Source: Sorghum bicolor (Eukaryota > Streptophyta > Magnoliopsida > Poales > Poaceae). Taken from it: 64,000 nucleotides of DNA. Location of the stretch: NCBI RefSeq assembly GCF_000003195.3, contig NC_012870.2:34412741-34476740 (forward strand), given 5' to 3'. The position numbers and the translations under genes were made by a program. Below the pieces are notes generated by a model, which searched no databases, was not told the origin of the DNA, and saw nothing but the letters and a program-made list of their open reading frames with translations. The stretch's first letter is position 1, and each line of letters opens with the position of its first letter. This document shows positions 22,436 to 34,103 of the stretch, piece by piece.

Positions 22436-25135
22436 ATGTCGATCTCTGACCTCGATCAAGAGAACGTCATCCCCGTGACGGAGGCCAACCTCAAGGATGA
22501 GCAGAAGCAAGCTATTGCCCAAGCCATGGAAGAGTTCAAGCAGCAATGCCTGAGGTCTTTCAGCATAAACAGGAGCGGCGAAGTGGTCCAGAAAGATGCA
22601 CTGCCGGCACCACGGCAGGTTACCTTTGACGCCAATCCTGGCAAGCTTCAAGATATGGTTGACAATGCCATCAATCGAGCGTTGATTAACCAAGCTGGTG
22701 TACTGTCTAATACGGTTTTCAATGCCGTGGCAAGAACTTTCAAGGAAGGACAAATCCCACCAGATTATGTGGGCCCCTCCCATCATCAGCCAACGGCACC
22801 AGAGGTCACGGCTCCATCGGCTGCCTTGACGAATGCAAGTGCACAATCTGCCGTCCCTTCAAGTACATCGGGGACTACTGGTGCACTATCTATGCCGATG
22901 GCAACCAACCCACAAATTTCAGTTGGGCAGCATAAACTGACAACAGATATGTTGGCATCGGCAATGTCAGGGTTGACTCTTCCTCCCAACTGGTGGGGTT
23001 ACGGTATGCCTCCAGAGTTGACGCCGGGAACATCACAAATAACTGACATGAGGGGCAAAACTCCTATGACATCGGCACCTCCCAATGCGCCGGTGAACCA
23101 GAGTCCTCGGTATACCACAACTACTACTGCAAGGCCTCACACTGGAAATCCTCAAGATTCAATGTTCTAGATGCCCAACGCATCGGCAGAGTCAATGCTG
23201 ATGCAACAGAGGCCTATGGCCCAGTCGGGGTATGTCAATTCAACGACGGTACCCAATTACCAATCATCGGCAGCACCTATGCCGATGAACGCTAATAATG
23301 GATGGCTTGGACAGCAAGCCTTTCCACAATCGCCCCAGCAGAGTTACCAGACTACAGGGTTCCAGCAAGGGCAGGTCTATCCCGGGTTCCAAGGTCAGGG
23401 GATTCCCAACCAGCCAATGAATTTTGGACAGCAACTCGGAGGACAGCCAATCGGTGGACAGCAGTTTGGTGGTCCACAGATTGGAGGACAGGTGATCAAT
23501 ACAATGTTCCGTGCAGATCACGTCCCGAACAGACACGTGGAGGTTCGCCACCAAGTGCCAGATCCGCAGCCGCCTCATCGGCAAGATGCCGATGCATATT
23601 GGGCCGATAAGATTGCTGAAGTAATGAGGGAACAATTTGGGATAAAACCCAAAGTCAACACTTATTCTTATCGGACACCGTATCCTCCCGCGTATGATTT
23701 GATCCCGCTTCTACATCGGTACAAGGTACCGGATTTTACAAAGTTTTCCGGACAGGACGACACGTCAACCATGGAGCATGTCAACAGGTTCATTATTCAA
23801 TGTGGAGAGGCTGGTAACAGGGACGAATTGAGGGTTCGTCTATTTTCATCATCATTGTCTGGATCGGCCTTTACTTGGTTCATATCGTTACCTCCCAACT
23901 CAGTAATTACTTGGGCCGATCTAGAGAAGCAATTCCACAAATACTTCTTCTCGGGGGTTCATGAGAAGAAGATCACCGACTTGGTCAAGTTGAGACAACG
24001 TAATGATGAGTCGGTTGAGGGATTTGTGTAGAGGATACGAGAGGTCAAGAATAAATGCTATAGCCTGGTTCTGGATGATCGGCAGCTAGCCGATTTGGCT
24101 TTCCAGGGTTTGTTGCCACATATCAGGGATAAGTATGCCTCTCAGGAGTTCGAAAGTTTAAGTCATTTGGTGCAGAGGATTTCTGATCAAGACATCAAGC
24201 CTTTTGAGCCTAAGAGAGCATGGAATAAGAAAGTGTCATTTGTCGATGAAGCAACAAGCTCAGATTCTGATGAAGAACCAGTAATCGGTTTGGCAGAGTG
24301 GGTAAAAAACAAGAAGCCGATGTCTTGTCCTTTTGGGCAAAAGGAACCAGAGAAGTTTGCTTTTGACACCGCTAAGGCTGATAGGATATTTGACTTTCTA
24401 CTTCAGGAAGGTCAGATCAAACTGTCACCTAACCATGTGATCCCATCGGCAGAAGAGTTGAAGAGGATGAGATATTGCAAGTGGCATAATGCAACTGCCC
24501 ATGACACCAACGAGTGCAAAGTATTCAGACAGCAGCTGCAATCGGCTATAGAGTCAGGGAGAATCAAGTTTGACAGTTCCAAAGCCCAGAAGCCGATGAA
24601 GATAGAACAACATCCTTTCCCGACAAACATGTTGGATGCTAAGGGGAAGGCTAAGGTCTTAACATCGGAGACAGCTGAGAAGAGTGCATCGGTAGATCCT
24701 CAGCATCAAGTTACTACTGCCGATGCAAGAAGTAAGGGCTTGGTCCAGGAAGGAACTAGCTCAGGAAGGCTTCCTCGATCTGGTATCGTCATAACTCATA
24801 GAAGGCCTCGAGAAAAATGGCAACAACGGGAAGATCGGTATCGGCGCCAGCAGGAAGATTATCGACGGGAAGAAGAAAGACGCCGACAGGAGTGGAATCG
24901 GCACAGGGATCATTGGAATTGTCCATTCTTCATCCATTGTTGGGAGGAAAATATCAAGCTTCCTACTGTCAGAGACTGCCCTGAGTGCAACGGTTATGAT
25001 CGGTACGATAGGATCGATCGGCATTATCATAATGATGAACGGCGATTTAATGGGCCGATCAGAGGAAGGGTGTCAGTTCATGACCGGCTGGGGGGCAGAT
25101 ATAGCGGGCACGACAGACTTAGTGACCGTGTCTAG
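22436..25135 (+). pseudogene. gag of the Tat element
   Basis: The start ATG at 22436 is the first after the primer site. The frame stays open except for TAG at 23168-23170, 24029-24031 and 25133-25135. Order: N-terminal acidic region; Gln/Pro/Gly-rich linker with a repeated QQxGG pattern (about 23330-23510); capsid-type retrotransposon gag domain (about 23680-24190, FSGQDDTSTMEHVNRF and LEKQFHKYFF); a CKWHN...HDTNEC zinc motif (about 24478-24525); a basic Arg-rich stretch; and a Cys cluster CPFFIHCW...CPEC near 24925-24990. It would form the particle core and bind RNA. Confidence 0.88.
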
Positions 25136-25227
25136 TATTTTCCCAGGAACCAAGAAGAGCTCGAGGGAATGGCTGATGCGCGGGTTCCCGATGAATTCAT
25201 ATTTGGAGGGATGCTAACACGCATCGT

Positions 25228-26083
25228 ATGGAGTCAAGGGAGAACCGACGCCCGACGGCAAGGCAAAGGCCACTTCCTCCATGGTGCCCTGGAGGATTAA
25301 CCAAGACACAGAAAAGGAGATTGCAACATGAAAGGCAAGAAGAGCTAAACAAGGGAGAGAACTCTGGAAGTCGGCAGCCGTCAGACACTAAGAGGGAAGG
25401 TCCATCGGCAGGCGTCAACATGGTCTTCATGTTGCCGATGCAGTTTCTTGCACCAGCCAGTGATGATGAGTTGGAATTTTCTGATCAGATAGCTCAGTTG
25501 GCTCTGGATCCGATGACGGCTATCTTTGAGAAACCTGCCGATGACGAGAGGCAGCATCTTAAAGCTCTGTTCCTCAAAGGAAGGGTTGATGGGCAGCCAA
25601 TGACCAAGATCCTAGTTGATGGTGGAGCTGCTATTAATATTATGCCGTATGCAGTATATCGGAAGCTTGGGAAAGGGGATCAAGATTTGACCAAGACCGA
25701 TATGATGCTCAAAGACTTTGAAGGAAACGTGTCTCCAGTCAAGGGGGCGATATGTGCAGAGTTGACCATCGGCAGCAAAACCTTGCCGACAACTTTTTTT
25801 CGTGATCAGCGGAAAAGGTGCTTACAACTTATTATTGGGAAGAGATTGGATTCATGCCAATTGTTGTATCCCATCTACAATGCATCAATGCTTGGTTCAG
25901 TGGGTAGGTGACAAGATTGAGATTGTCCCAGGAGATTCTTCTTATGTTATCGCATCGGCAGAAGCGGATACTTACGAAAGAACCAGGTGCATTTCAGGAG
26001 AAGTTTGGGAGAAAGATTTTCTCAAAGTTGTCGATTATGAGATTCCACCGATCCAAGCAGTCGGTTCTGACGACGGTTTTTAA
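25228..26083 (+). pseudogene. Aspartic protease region of the Tat element
   Basis: WCPGGLTKTQKRRLQ precedes a retropepsin domain with ILVDGGAAINIMP, followed in another frame by ISGKGAYNLLLGRDWIHAN. The shift occurs at a run of seven T (25793-25799), and the frame is restored at a T run near 26076-26080, just where TAA overlaps an ATG (TAATG, 26081-26085). I read these as one gained and one lost T in homopolymers. The protease would process the Gag-Pol polyprotein. Confidence 0.85.
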
Positions 26084-29000
26084 TGGATAGATTCGCCGAT
26101 GATGGAAAATTAGGCCAGGGATTCACATCGGCCGATGATTTGGTAGAAATAGATATAGGTAGTGGTGATAAGCCTAGGCCTACTTTTATTAGTGCTAAAT
26201 TAGATCCTGAGAGTAAGCAACAATTGACTAGTTTGTTAAAGGAATATAAAGATTGCTTTGCTTGGGATTATACCGAGATGCCTGGTTTAGACCGATCAAT
26301 TGTTGAACATCGGTTACCCATCAAGTCTGGATTTCGGCCACATCAGCAACCAGCCCGCCGATGCAATCCTAACATTCTACCTGATATTTAGGCCAAAATC
26401 ACCAAACTTATTGAAGCCAAGTTTATTCGGCAGTGTCGGTATGCCGAGTGGATTTCCAATGTTGTTCCGGTTTACAAGAAGAACGGGAAGCTTCGGGTGT
26501 GCATTGATTTCAGGAATCTCAATAAAGCTACGCCGATGGATGGATACCCAATGCCTGTCGCCGATCTATTGGTTGATGCTGCGGCTGGTCATCAGGTCAT
26601 CAGCTTCATGGATGGTAATGCAGGTTACAATCAAATATTCATGGTGGAGGAAGATATTCCAAAAACCGCATTCAGGTGTCCCGGTCATGTTGGGCTATTT
26701 GAATGGATAGTCATGACTTTTAGGTTGAAGAATGCTGGTGCTACTTATCAAAGGGCTATGAATTTTATATTTCATGAGTTCATCGGCAAGCTCGTAGAGA
26801 TTTATATTGATGATGTGGTGGTTAAGTCTGGAGATTTCTCAAAGCATCTTGCCGATTTACAAAAAGTGTTAGAGTGCACAAGGAAGCATGGATTGAAGAT
26901 GAATCCCAACAAGTGTGCATTTGGTGTATCGGCAGGGCAGTTTCTTGGTTTCATGGTACATCAGAGGGGTATTGAAATTAGTCGAAGATCTATTGATGCC
27001 ATCAATAAAATAGTGGCCCCTACCAACAAAACCGAGCTCCAATCCTTGATCGGCAAGGTAAATTTTATCAGGAGATTTATATCGAATTTGTCTGGTAGGA
27101 TTCGTGCTTTCAGTCCTCTTCTTAAATTGAAAGCCGATCAAGAGTTTATTTGGGGAGAAGAACAGCAGTTGGCTCTGGATGAAATCAAGAAGTACCTAGT
27201 AAATCCTCCAGTTCTAGTTCCACCTCAACAAGGGAAGCCCTTCAGATTGTATTTATCTACCGATGGATCGGTTATCGGTTCAGCTTTAGTTCAAGAATTT
27301 GAAGGGAAAGAAAGGGTAATTTATTATTTGAGTAGGAGGTTGATTGATGCTGAAACCAGGTATTCGGCCATTGAGAAACTATGCTTATGCTTATATTTTT
27401 CATGTATCAAGCTGAGACATTACCTGTTATCGGCCGAATGCAATTTTATTTGCAAAGATGACGTGGTCCGATACATGCTATCTATGCCGATTATGAGTGG
27501 TAGGATCGGTAAATGGATTTTAGCGCTGTCGGAGTTCGATTTGCGTTACGAATCGGCTAAGGCAGTCAAAGGGCAGATTATGGCCGATTTTGTGACTCAG
27601 CATTGCGGTCTAGTGGAAACCTTGGAAATTGTACCCTGGACGCTCTTCTTTGATGGATCTACCTGTGACCGGGGGGCAGGAATCGGCATTGTATTAGTTT
27701 CCCCTAAGGGGAGGAGGTATGAGTTTTCCTTGCCGATTGTTGCCACATCAACAAATAATCAGGCTGAGTATCAAGCTCTGATCAAGGGATTGGAGTTGTT
27801 AAGAGAAGTTCGTGCTGATGCTGTTGAAATATTCGGGGATTCTATGTTGGTTATAAATCAATTGGCCGGAAGCTATGAATGCCGAAGTGAAGTTCTCATA
27901 ACTTATTTCGAGAGAAGTATGCAACTGTTAAAGGAATTCAAGGATTTCCGATTGGAGCATGTTCCCCGATTGCATAATGAAGACGCTAATCGGTTAGCTC
28001 AGCATGCCCCGGGATATCAGCCAATGATTAATGCGACATCGGCAGTCGGTGCCGGTGATTGGAGGAAAGAAATTATTGATTATCTAAAAGATCCATCCAA
28101 AAAAGTTGAAAGACGGGTTCGATTTCAAGCAACCAAGTATGTGCTCCTTGAAAATGAATTGTATTATCGAACTATCGACGGAATTCTTCTCCGATGCTTG
28201 GGTGATGATGAAGCTAGAAGTTTGATGGGGGAAATCCATGAAGGAGTGTGTGGAGCGCATCAGTCAGCTTTTAAGATGAAGTGGATGATTCGAAGGAATG
28301 GATATTTTTGGCCAACCATACTAGAAGATTGTTTAAAATATTTCAAGGGATGTCAAGGTTGTCAAAAGTTTGGTAATATCCAGAGAGCACCCGCATCGGC
28401 TATGAATCCTATAATAAAGCCTTGGCCGTTCCGGGGATGGGCCATCGATCTGATCGGCCAGATTTATCCACCATCTAGCAAAGGGCATAAGTTCATTCTA
28501 GTTGCCACTGACTATTTCACTAAGTGGGTTGAAGCTATTCCTTTGAAGAAAGTCACATCGGCCAATATGATTGATTTTGTGAAGGAGCATATTATTTACC
28601 GATTTGGGATTCCCCAAACGATTACTACCGATCAGGGCACCATGTTCACATCGGGGGAGTTCGATGAATTCGCAATCGGTATGGGAATTAAAGTGTTGAA
28701 TTCTTCTCCTTATTATGCTCAAGCCAATGGGCAGGCTGAAGCGTCTAACAAAGGAATTATCAAGCTTATTAAACGAAAGATTGAAGAAAATCCTAAGCGG
28801 TGGCATACATTATTAAATGAAGCATTGTGGTCTTATCGGATGGCTTGTCATGGATCGACCAAGGTATCACCCTATCAATTGGTGTATGGACATGATGCAG
28901 TGTTGCCTTGGGAAATTAAGGCTGGATCTAGGCGATTATCTTTTCAAGATCAATTAACTTCCGATGGTTATGCCACTTTGATGACCGATGAATTGGACGA

Positions 29001-29316
29001 TCTGGCAGGGCATCGGTTAAAAGCTTTAATGAGTATAGAAGAAAATAAGAAGAGAGTTGCTAGATGGTATGATAAGAAAGTGAAGGCTAAAGAGTTTGCC
29101 GATGGGGATTTGGTATGGAAATTAATTTTACCAATTGGGACCAAAAGTTCGAAGTTTGGAAAGTGGTCTCCTAATTGGGAGGGTCCTTATCGGATAAGTC
29201 GATCGGTTCCTGGTAATGCCTACATTCTAGAAACCCTCGAAGGAATTGAATTTCCCAGGGCATTAAACGGCAAATATTTAAAGAAGTACTACCCCAGTAT
29301 ATGGGTCGATGCATAG
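26083..29316 (+). pseudogene. Reverse transcriptase, RNase H and integrase of the Tat element
   Basis: The frame is open except for TAG at 26389-26391. Reverse transcriptase occupies about 26390-27000, with VCIDFRNLNKATP and the catalytic YIDDVVVKS. A first RNase H (about 27230-27600) starts near LYLSTDGSVIGSAL. A second RNase H (about 27635-28010) has FFDGSTCDRGAG, NNQAEYQAL and FGDSMLVI, the hallmark of Tat. Integrase has the zinc site H...H...CQGCQ (about 28230-28365) and the triad Asp in AIDLIG, Asp in TTDQGT, Glu in NGQAEASN. The C-terminus (GPYRIS..., to 29316) lacks a chromodomain. Confidence 0.92.
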
Positions 29317-29469
29317 AAGTTTAGGTGCCGATAACACTCCTATCGGCTGGATCCAAATGCTTGGGGACAAGACTTGGTGTTTCAAAAGTTTAGGCGCCGA
29401 TAACAGTCCTATCGGCTAGACTAAAAGCTGAGGAAGCAGGAAAGCGCAGATACAATGCCGATGGAAACT

Positions 29470-32400
29470 CTATGTGTTAAGCAGCGTCTGGATTGCCGAT
29501 ATAGCGCGTAGCCGAATTTGGTTGGCTGCTTCTATCTCCTTGATGTCATCATCGGCAGAACCTTCTATCGGCTTCAGCTTCTTCTTCAGTTGGAGTGCTT
29601 TGCGACCATGAGCATTTCGCTCGCGCTCAACAAGCCTGATGGTCTCTGGCAATTGGCTCTCTTCCTGTTGGGCTTGGGACAGAGCGTTCTCTACTTCTTT
29701 GAGCTCCGCCAACAGGGATTCTTTTCTTGCCGATAGATCGGATATCTTCTACTTCAGCGCGTCTCCAGAAGATCTCAGGATACCGATGTTCTTGTGCTTC
29801 TCATCAGTCAAAAGCTTCTCCTTCCTCATTTCATCGGAGAGTTGAGTCTGAGCGGCTCTATCGGCAAGCCGCCGAGAAGCTCTTTGGTACTGCAGCTGGC
29901 GACTCTCCAGATGAGCGGCTTGGAACAGGATTTCTTCAACATCGGCTGGGATTTGGCCTCTGAGAGTTCTGAACAGGGTCTTGGTAGGGTCGGAATCATC
30001 AACTAATTGCGCTGTGTCCTGGTGAAGAAGAGCTGACAATTCTTCCAGCCTGACCCTGACCTCTGCCGATGTGACGCCGACCGTCTGAGAAGTGCTTGCT
30101 TCTTCACCTTCTTCTTCAGAGAGATCAATGGCGAAGGAGAACAGGCTATCAGGAGAATCTTGTTCCTGGGAGGGAAAGCAAAATTAGCTCATACTTAGAG
30201 AATCGGCAAATAGTGCTAACGGTAAACGGTGACTTACTTGCTTCAAGGCGATCTCTTGTCCTTGACTGAGAAGTGCTGACGGAGCTGCAGGCTGATCGGC
30301 CAAAGATGCCGATGGAGCTACAGGTTGATCGGCTGAGATTGCCGATGGAACGATATCAACTGAAAGAAGACAAAAGGAGTTATGAGGCTAGATAAGAATA
30401 AGTTCATCGGTAGCGATATTGTTAAAGTATGTTACCTGGAGGAGGGACAACGGTTGTCTGAATCGGGAGAACTGCCGATGGTATAACTGGACCCACCGGG
30501 CCAGTTGTTTGTTCGCCCGTGTCAGCTGATGTATCTTCTGTTTGAGATCCTTCCTGTTGGGGTTCTTCTATCTGTGGTGCTTCCTGCATAGGTGGGGGAG
30601 ATGGTGCTTGCTGTGGCTGGGCTTCTGGAGAAGAAGGAGAAGACTCCACCGGAATTGGAGATACCGGAGGAGGAGGTGGAGTTGCTACCTTCTGGCGCTT
30701 TGTTCCAGTCTTAGCACCCGTGGTGCCCTTTCTCTTGGGTTGGCTAGACTGGGGGGGCATCGGTACTCTCACACCTGGCTTTCGCCGATGCGCCGGTTTG
30801 CTGCAATAATGAACAAGAGTTTATAAGCATAAATATAGCCGATATAAAGATAGTCAGCATAAAGGAAAAGATTTGACAGATTGCCTTGAAAGCCCGCGCA
30901 AGAGTGGGAGCAGCAACCGTTGGTGATGTCTGAGTTCTTCTGGTGGTGACTTTCCTGAGGCGTACACCCCGATGCACGATGGAAGCTAGAGTGGGAGCAT
31001 TGTGGCCGATTGAGGAAATCGGGCCTGATGGAAACAAGTCGATCGGCCTGCCACTCCTGCTAACCAATGGAGGAATATTGTCAACCTGCAAAAGGAATAC
31101 AAGGGTAAGCTGCCGATGGGGGTAATATTGAGAAAATGAAACATTGGTTTGAGTTACTTACAGTGTCATCGGGAACTTCGTATTCGGAGTCAATCATGCC
31201 GCGGTATGAAAGTGCCGATCTGCAGAATAGATGCTCTTTCCATTCCGCCCACCATAACTTGTATGCCTGAGTGATAAAAGCAGCCGGAACCCATTCTGAC
31301 AGATTTACATCTATATCGGCGTTTGGTGGTAGTTGGGCTGCTCGAGTTCACTCAAGAAGGTTGTTGATAGTTTCTCTGGGTTTTATCACATCGGCATAAG
31401 GAAGTGCAATCGGCAACTGGCCGAAAGCTAACTGGCGAGCTAATGCCGATGGATTGTAAAATTCGTAAGTTTGAGGGGAGGTTTTTGTGCTACCAAAGAA
31501 ATTCACTGGAATGATTCTGGGAGTCACAATTGCCATCATCACCTCATTGTCCCTGTCGAGAGCTTGATCAAATGGATTGAAGGTCAGAGGGAGCATGCTA
31601 TCTGGGTCATCATAAGCCAACCATGGTCGTTCGTCTCTGGTCAAACCCTCATACAGAGTCTGGAAGAATCGGCCGATCTGATCTGGATTACCCCCTGAAC
31701 CAGGCAGAACTTTGACAGCTTCGCCAAAGTTCAAGGGGGCGCGTGTTGCCGATTCCTCTTCACCCAATACATGGTTTTCAGCTATATCTCTTGGGAAACG
31801 CTGTGTGAACAGGTTGAAGTTGAGACGCTTGTGCAAATGCAGATTGAGCCACATGTTGACAAACCACCAGGGGCCTCCCAAGTTGCCAATGGATTGGCCG
31901 AGCAGAAGTTTCTGGGCTACTTGATGGAGAAGGTGGTAAGCAGCGCCAAGCAAGTATCGGCCGAGAGGGAATCGGCCACCGTTAGCCAGTCTTTCTGCTG
32001 CCGATAGGTAGACAGAAGTCGGTCCTGCCGATCGACCACAGAATACAAACTTGTCCAGCCACATGTTCAGAAAGGTGGTTTGTTCCTTTATGGTGACAGA
32101 TCCTTTCCCACGGTACTTCTGAATGTACCCCGACCAACCGCCGATAGCGCGAGTCTCCACTTTGGCACTAGGGGCAATATCAAAAAAGTGGGTGCTATCG
32201 GCAGAAGATATATCTAGACCAGTAAGCATGGCTACATCGGCAAGAGTAGGAGAAGCAGGGCCGTGGCCAAAGGCAAAAGCATTGAGGGTGTCTGACCAAA
32301 AGTAGGATGCAGCTATCAGCAGTGACTCGTTCCTATGCATATCGGTAATGGACAATCTAATGCATTGGGCTAGATTCCTTTCACCCCACTGAACTTCATT

Positions 32401-32767
32401 AGAGTTGCTGACCCTCAAGAACCAGTCTTTCCACCCTACAGTTGGGCTAGGCCAAGAGCGGAAGGTGTCCTTCCACAGATCTAAGGAAAAATTTTCGGCT
32501 CTGAAGGGGATCCTGTTGGTTTCTGCGTTGATAAGGTCAGTTGGATCTGGGTCCCCTAGAGGGCCGAGGCATTGAAGGTGTGGTTGATCGGTGGGGATGA
32601 CAATTTTGTTGGACAATTCCTAGTGATTTTGGGCGTAAAAAGAAATACAAAGAGGAAAGAAAAGGAAGATGTTCAGTAAAATGAATTGCGAGTGAACAGG
32701 GATATGAAGAAAAATACAGAAGACGGGGTGGAGATTTGACCTCAGGGACGACGAACCCGACGGCCAT
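29470..32767 (-). pseudogene. Antisense multi-exon gene with plant mobile domain (PMD) and coiled-coil tail
   Basis: Read on the minus strand. Exon 1 is 32767-32741 (MAVGFVVPE). Exon 2 is 32619-31162, in frame, with the plant mobile (aminotransferase-like) domain: LFRSWPSPTVGWKDW-type start, ITDMHRNESLLIAASYFW, LADVAMLTGLDI. Exon 3 starts at 31085, exon 4 is 30800-30436 with a KRQK basic motif and Pro/Gln repeats, exon 5 is 30359-30238 and exon 6 is 30165-29470 with heptad-like Glu/Lys/Leu sequence. Splice sites are GT-AG and phases agree, except the exon 3/4 junction, which I could not resolve. In-frame stops: TGA 31350-31348 and TAG 29751-29749. PMD proteins occur in Tat and Mutator-like elements. 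The host PMD proteins MAIN and MAIL1 act in transposon silencing. Function here is inferred only. Confidence 0.78.
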
Positions 32768-32915
32768 CTTGCTGCGAAGGAAGCGTGTGAAGGCGCCGGA
32801 GTTGATGAAGAGGGGTACTTGTCGGAGACCTTAGGAGTTTTTGGTGGCGCCGCCGCTGGAAAAGTAAAGTTGGGTAGTAGAATGGTGTGATGGGGAAGGA
32901 GTACTCAAGAAGGAA

Positions 32916-32925
32916 CTATTTATAG
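32916..32925 (-). promoter_or_regulatory. TATA box of the antisense PMD gene
   Basis: CTATAAATAG on the minus strand lies about 150 bp upstream of the ATG at 32767, giving the antisense gene its own core promoter inside the element, independent of the LTR. Confidence 0.6.
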
Positions 32926-33392
32926 GACAAGATGGGCAAGGGCAAATCCGACTTATCTCTTTGCCGCATCCGAGAAATCCGAGGGTACTCAGGTGGATAT
33001 GGTAACTGTTCGCACGGTAATCCAGGGATTGTGCAGGTGATTTGACGGGAAGCGGTCATTATCTGAAGATATTTTACTGTGCGAGATCTCCTGGTCGGTC
33101 CATCGGCGATATTCTATAACGGTCATATTGCCGATGGGCGGATAGAGGGGAAGTAACCGTTTTTGCGAATATCCTGGTCAGAACATCGGCAGATCTTTGT
33201 AACGGTATTGTTGCCGATGTACGACTGAGAAAAATGCCCGTTTAGGAAGTTGGGGATTTCGAGGAATCTGCGGAGGATTAGGATCAGAGTTGTCCAGATT
33301 GAGGTTGTCGGTTACCAGATTAGGAGCATTAATTGCGGGAGGAAGCATCATTACTGCAGAGAATTTCGGAGCATTAATAGTTTTATACTCCG

Positions 33393-33407
33393 AAACTGGG
33401 GGGCATG
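33393..33407 (+). other. Polypurine tract of the Tat element
   Basis: AAACTGGGGGGCATG immediately precedes the 3' LTR, the position of the plus-strand primer. Confidence 0.75.
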
Positions 33408-34098
33408 TGTTGACACCGTTTTTGGGCGCGTGTCTAGGATGGCAGGATAAGGTGGCAGTACGATGTTTACAAAGCGGGTTGCCGATGAGGATGGTTGCCG
33501 ATGAGGGAGAAGTTGAATGTGACTAAGTCCACAGGCAGTAATATGGTGCCGATGGCTTGATAAGAAAGTCTGCGGATGACTATGGCAAAGGATCTGCCGA
33601 TGATGCAAAGGAGGAGTCTGGAAGCTGCCAGTCGTTATGTGGAGGAGTTTCGGTTTGTCACGAGGGATAGTTTTGTTATTTCCTTAATTATTTGCATCGT
33701 TTTGTATACGGATTCCGTGTAATTTGGAATTCGAATTCTAATCGTGTCTGGTTGTACCTCTTTGAGCAGGGTATAAATATAGACCCTAGGGCCTTGTAAT
33801 AAGAATCAATCAATCAAACACACGTTTTTACTCATATTCCAGCATTTACTTTTCGACGACTTCGTCATACTTTTTCCTTTTGTTACGAGTTCTTAGGAAT
33901 TCGTCGACTTAAGCTCGGCGTGTTCTCAAGTTCCGCGTGAGTACCTCTTAGCCGTGACATCCGGGCGCATCGCTGTTGTCAGGACTAAAGTATTCGAGTT
34001 ATCACCTTTGCCGATAGCAAGGTCAAATCGGCTGGCACGCCTTAACGTTTGAATCGGGTATTAGCCCTTTGTGTTTGCAGATCAGTTTTGCATCAACA
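33408..34098 (+). repeat. 3' LTR of the Tat element
   Basis: 691 bp, near identical to the copy at 21698, followed by TTATT (34099-34103). Confidence 0.93.
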
Positions 34099-34103
34099 TT
34101 ATT

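Larger units (their letters stand above)
21698..34098 (+). mobile_element. Tat-lineage Ty3/gypsy retrotransposon with antisense PMD gene
   Basis: This 12.4-kb element has two 691-bp LTRs (21698-22388 and 33408-34098) and TTATT duplications at 21693-21697 and 34099-34103. By eye the LTRs differ at about 5 of 691 positions, so the insertion is recent. Order: primer site, gag, protease, reverse transcriptase, RNase H, a second RNase H, integrase, an antisense intron-containing gene, polypurine tract. The extra RNase H, the absence of a chromodomain and the antisense ORF match the Tat clade. Several stops and two single-base indels make this copy non-coding as it stands. Confidence 0.93.

Noticed and set aside
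23302..23610. Second ORF overlapping Tat gag
   Set aside because: Arg/Ala-rich shadow in another frame of the Gln/Gly-rich gag linker.
26081..26085. TAATG as a genuine stop-restart signal in Tat pol
   Set aside because: A matched opposite shift 280 bp upstream makes two homopolymer slips simpler; kept as a low-interest finding only.
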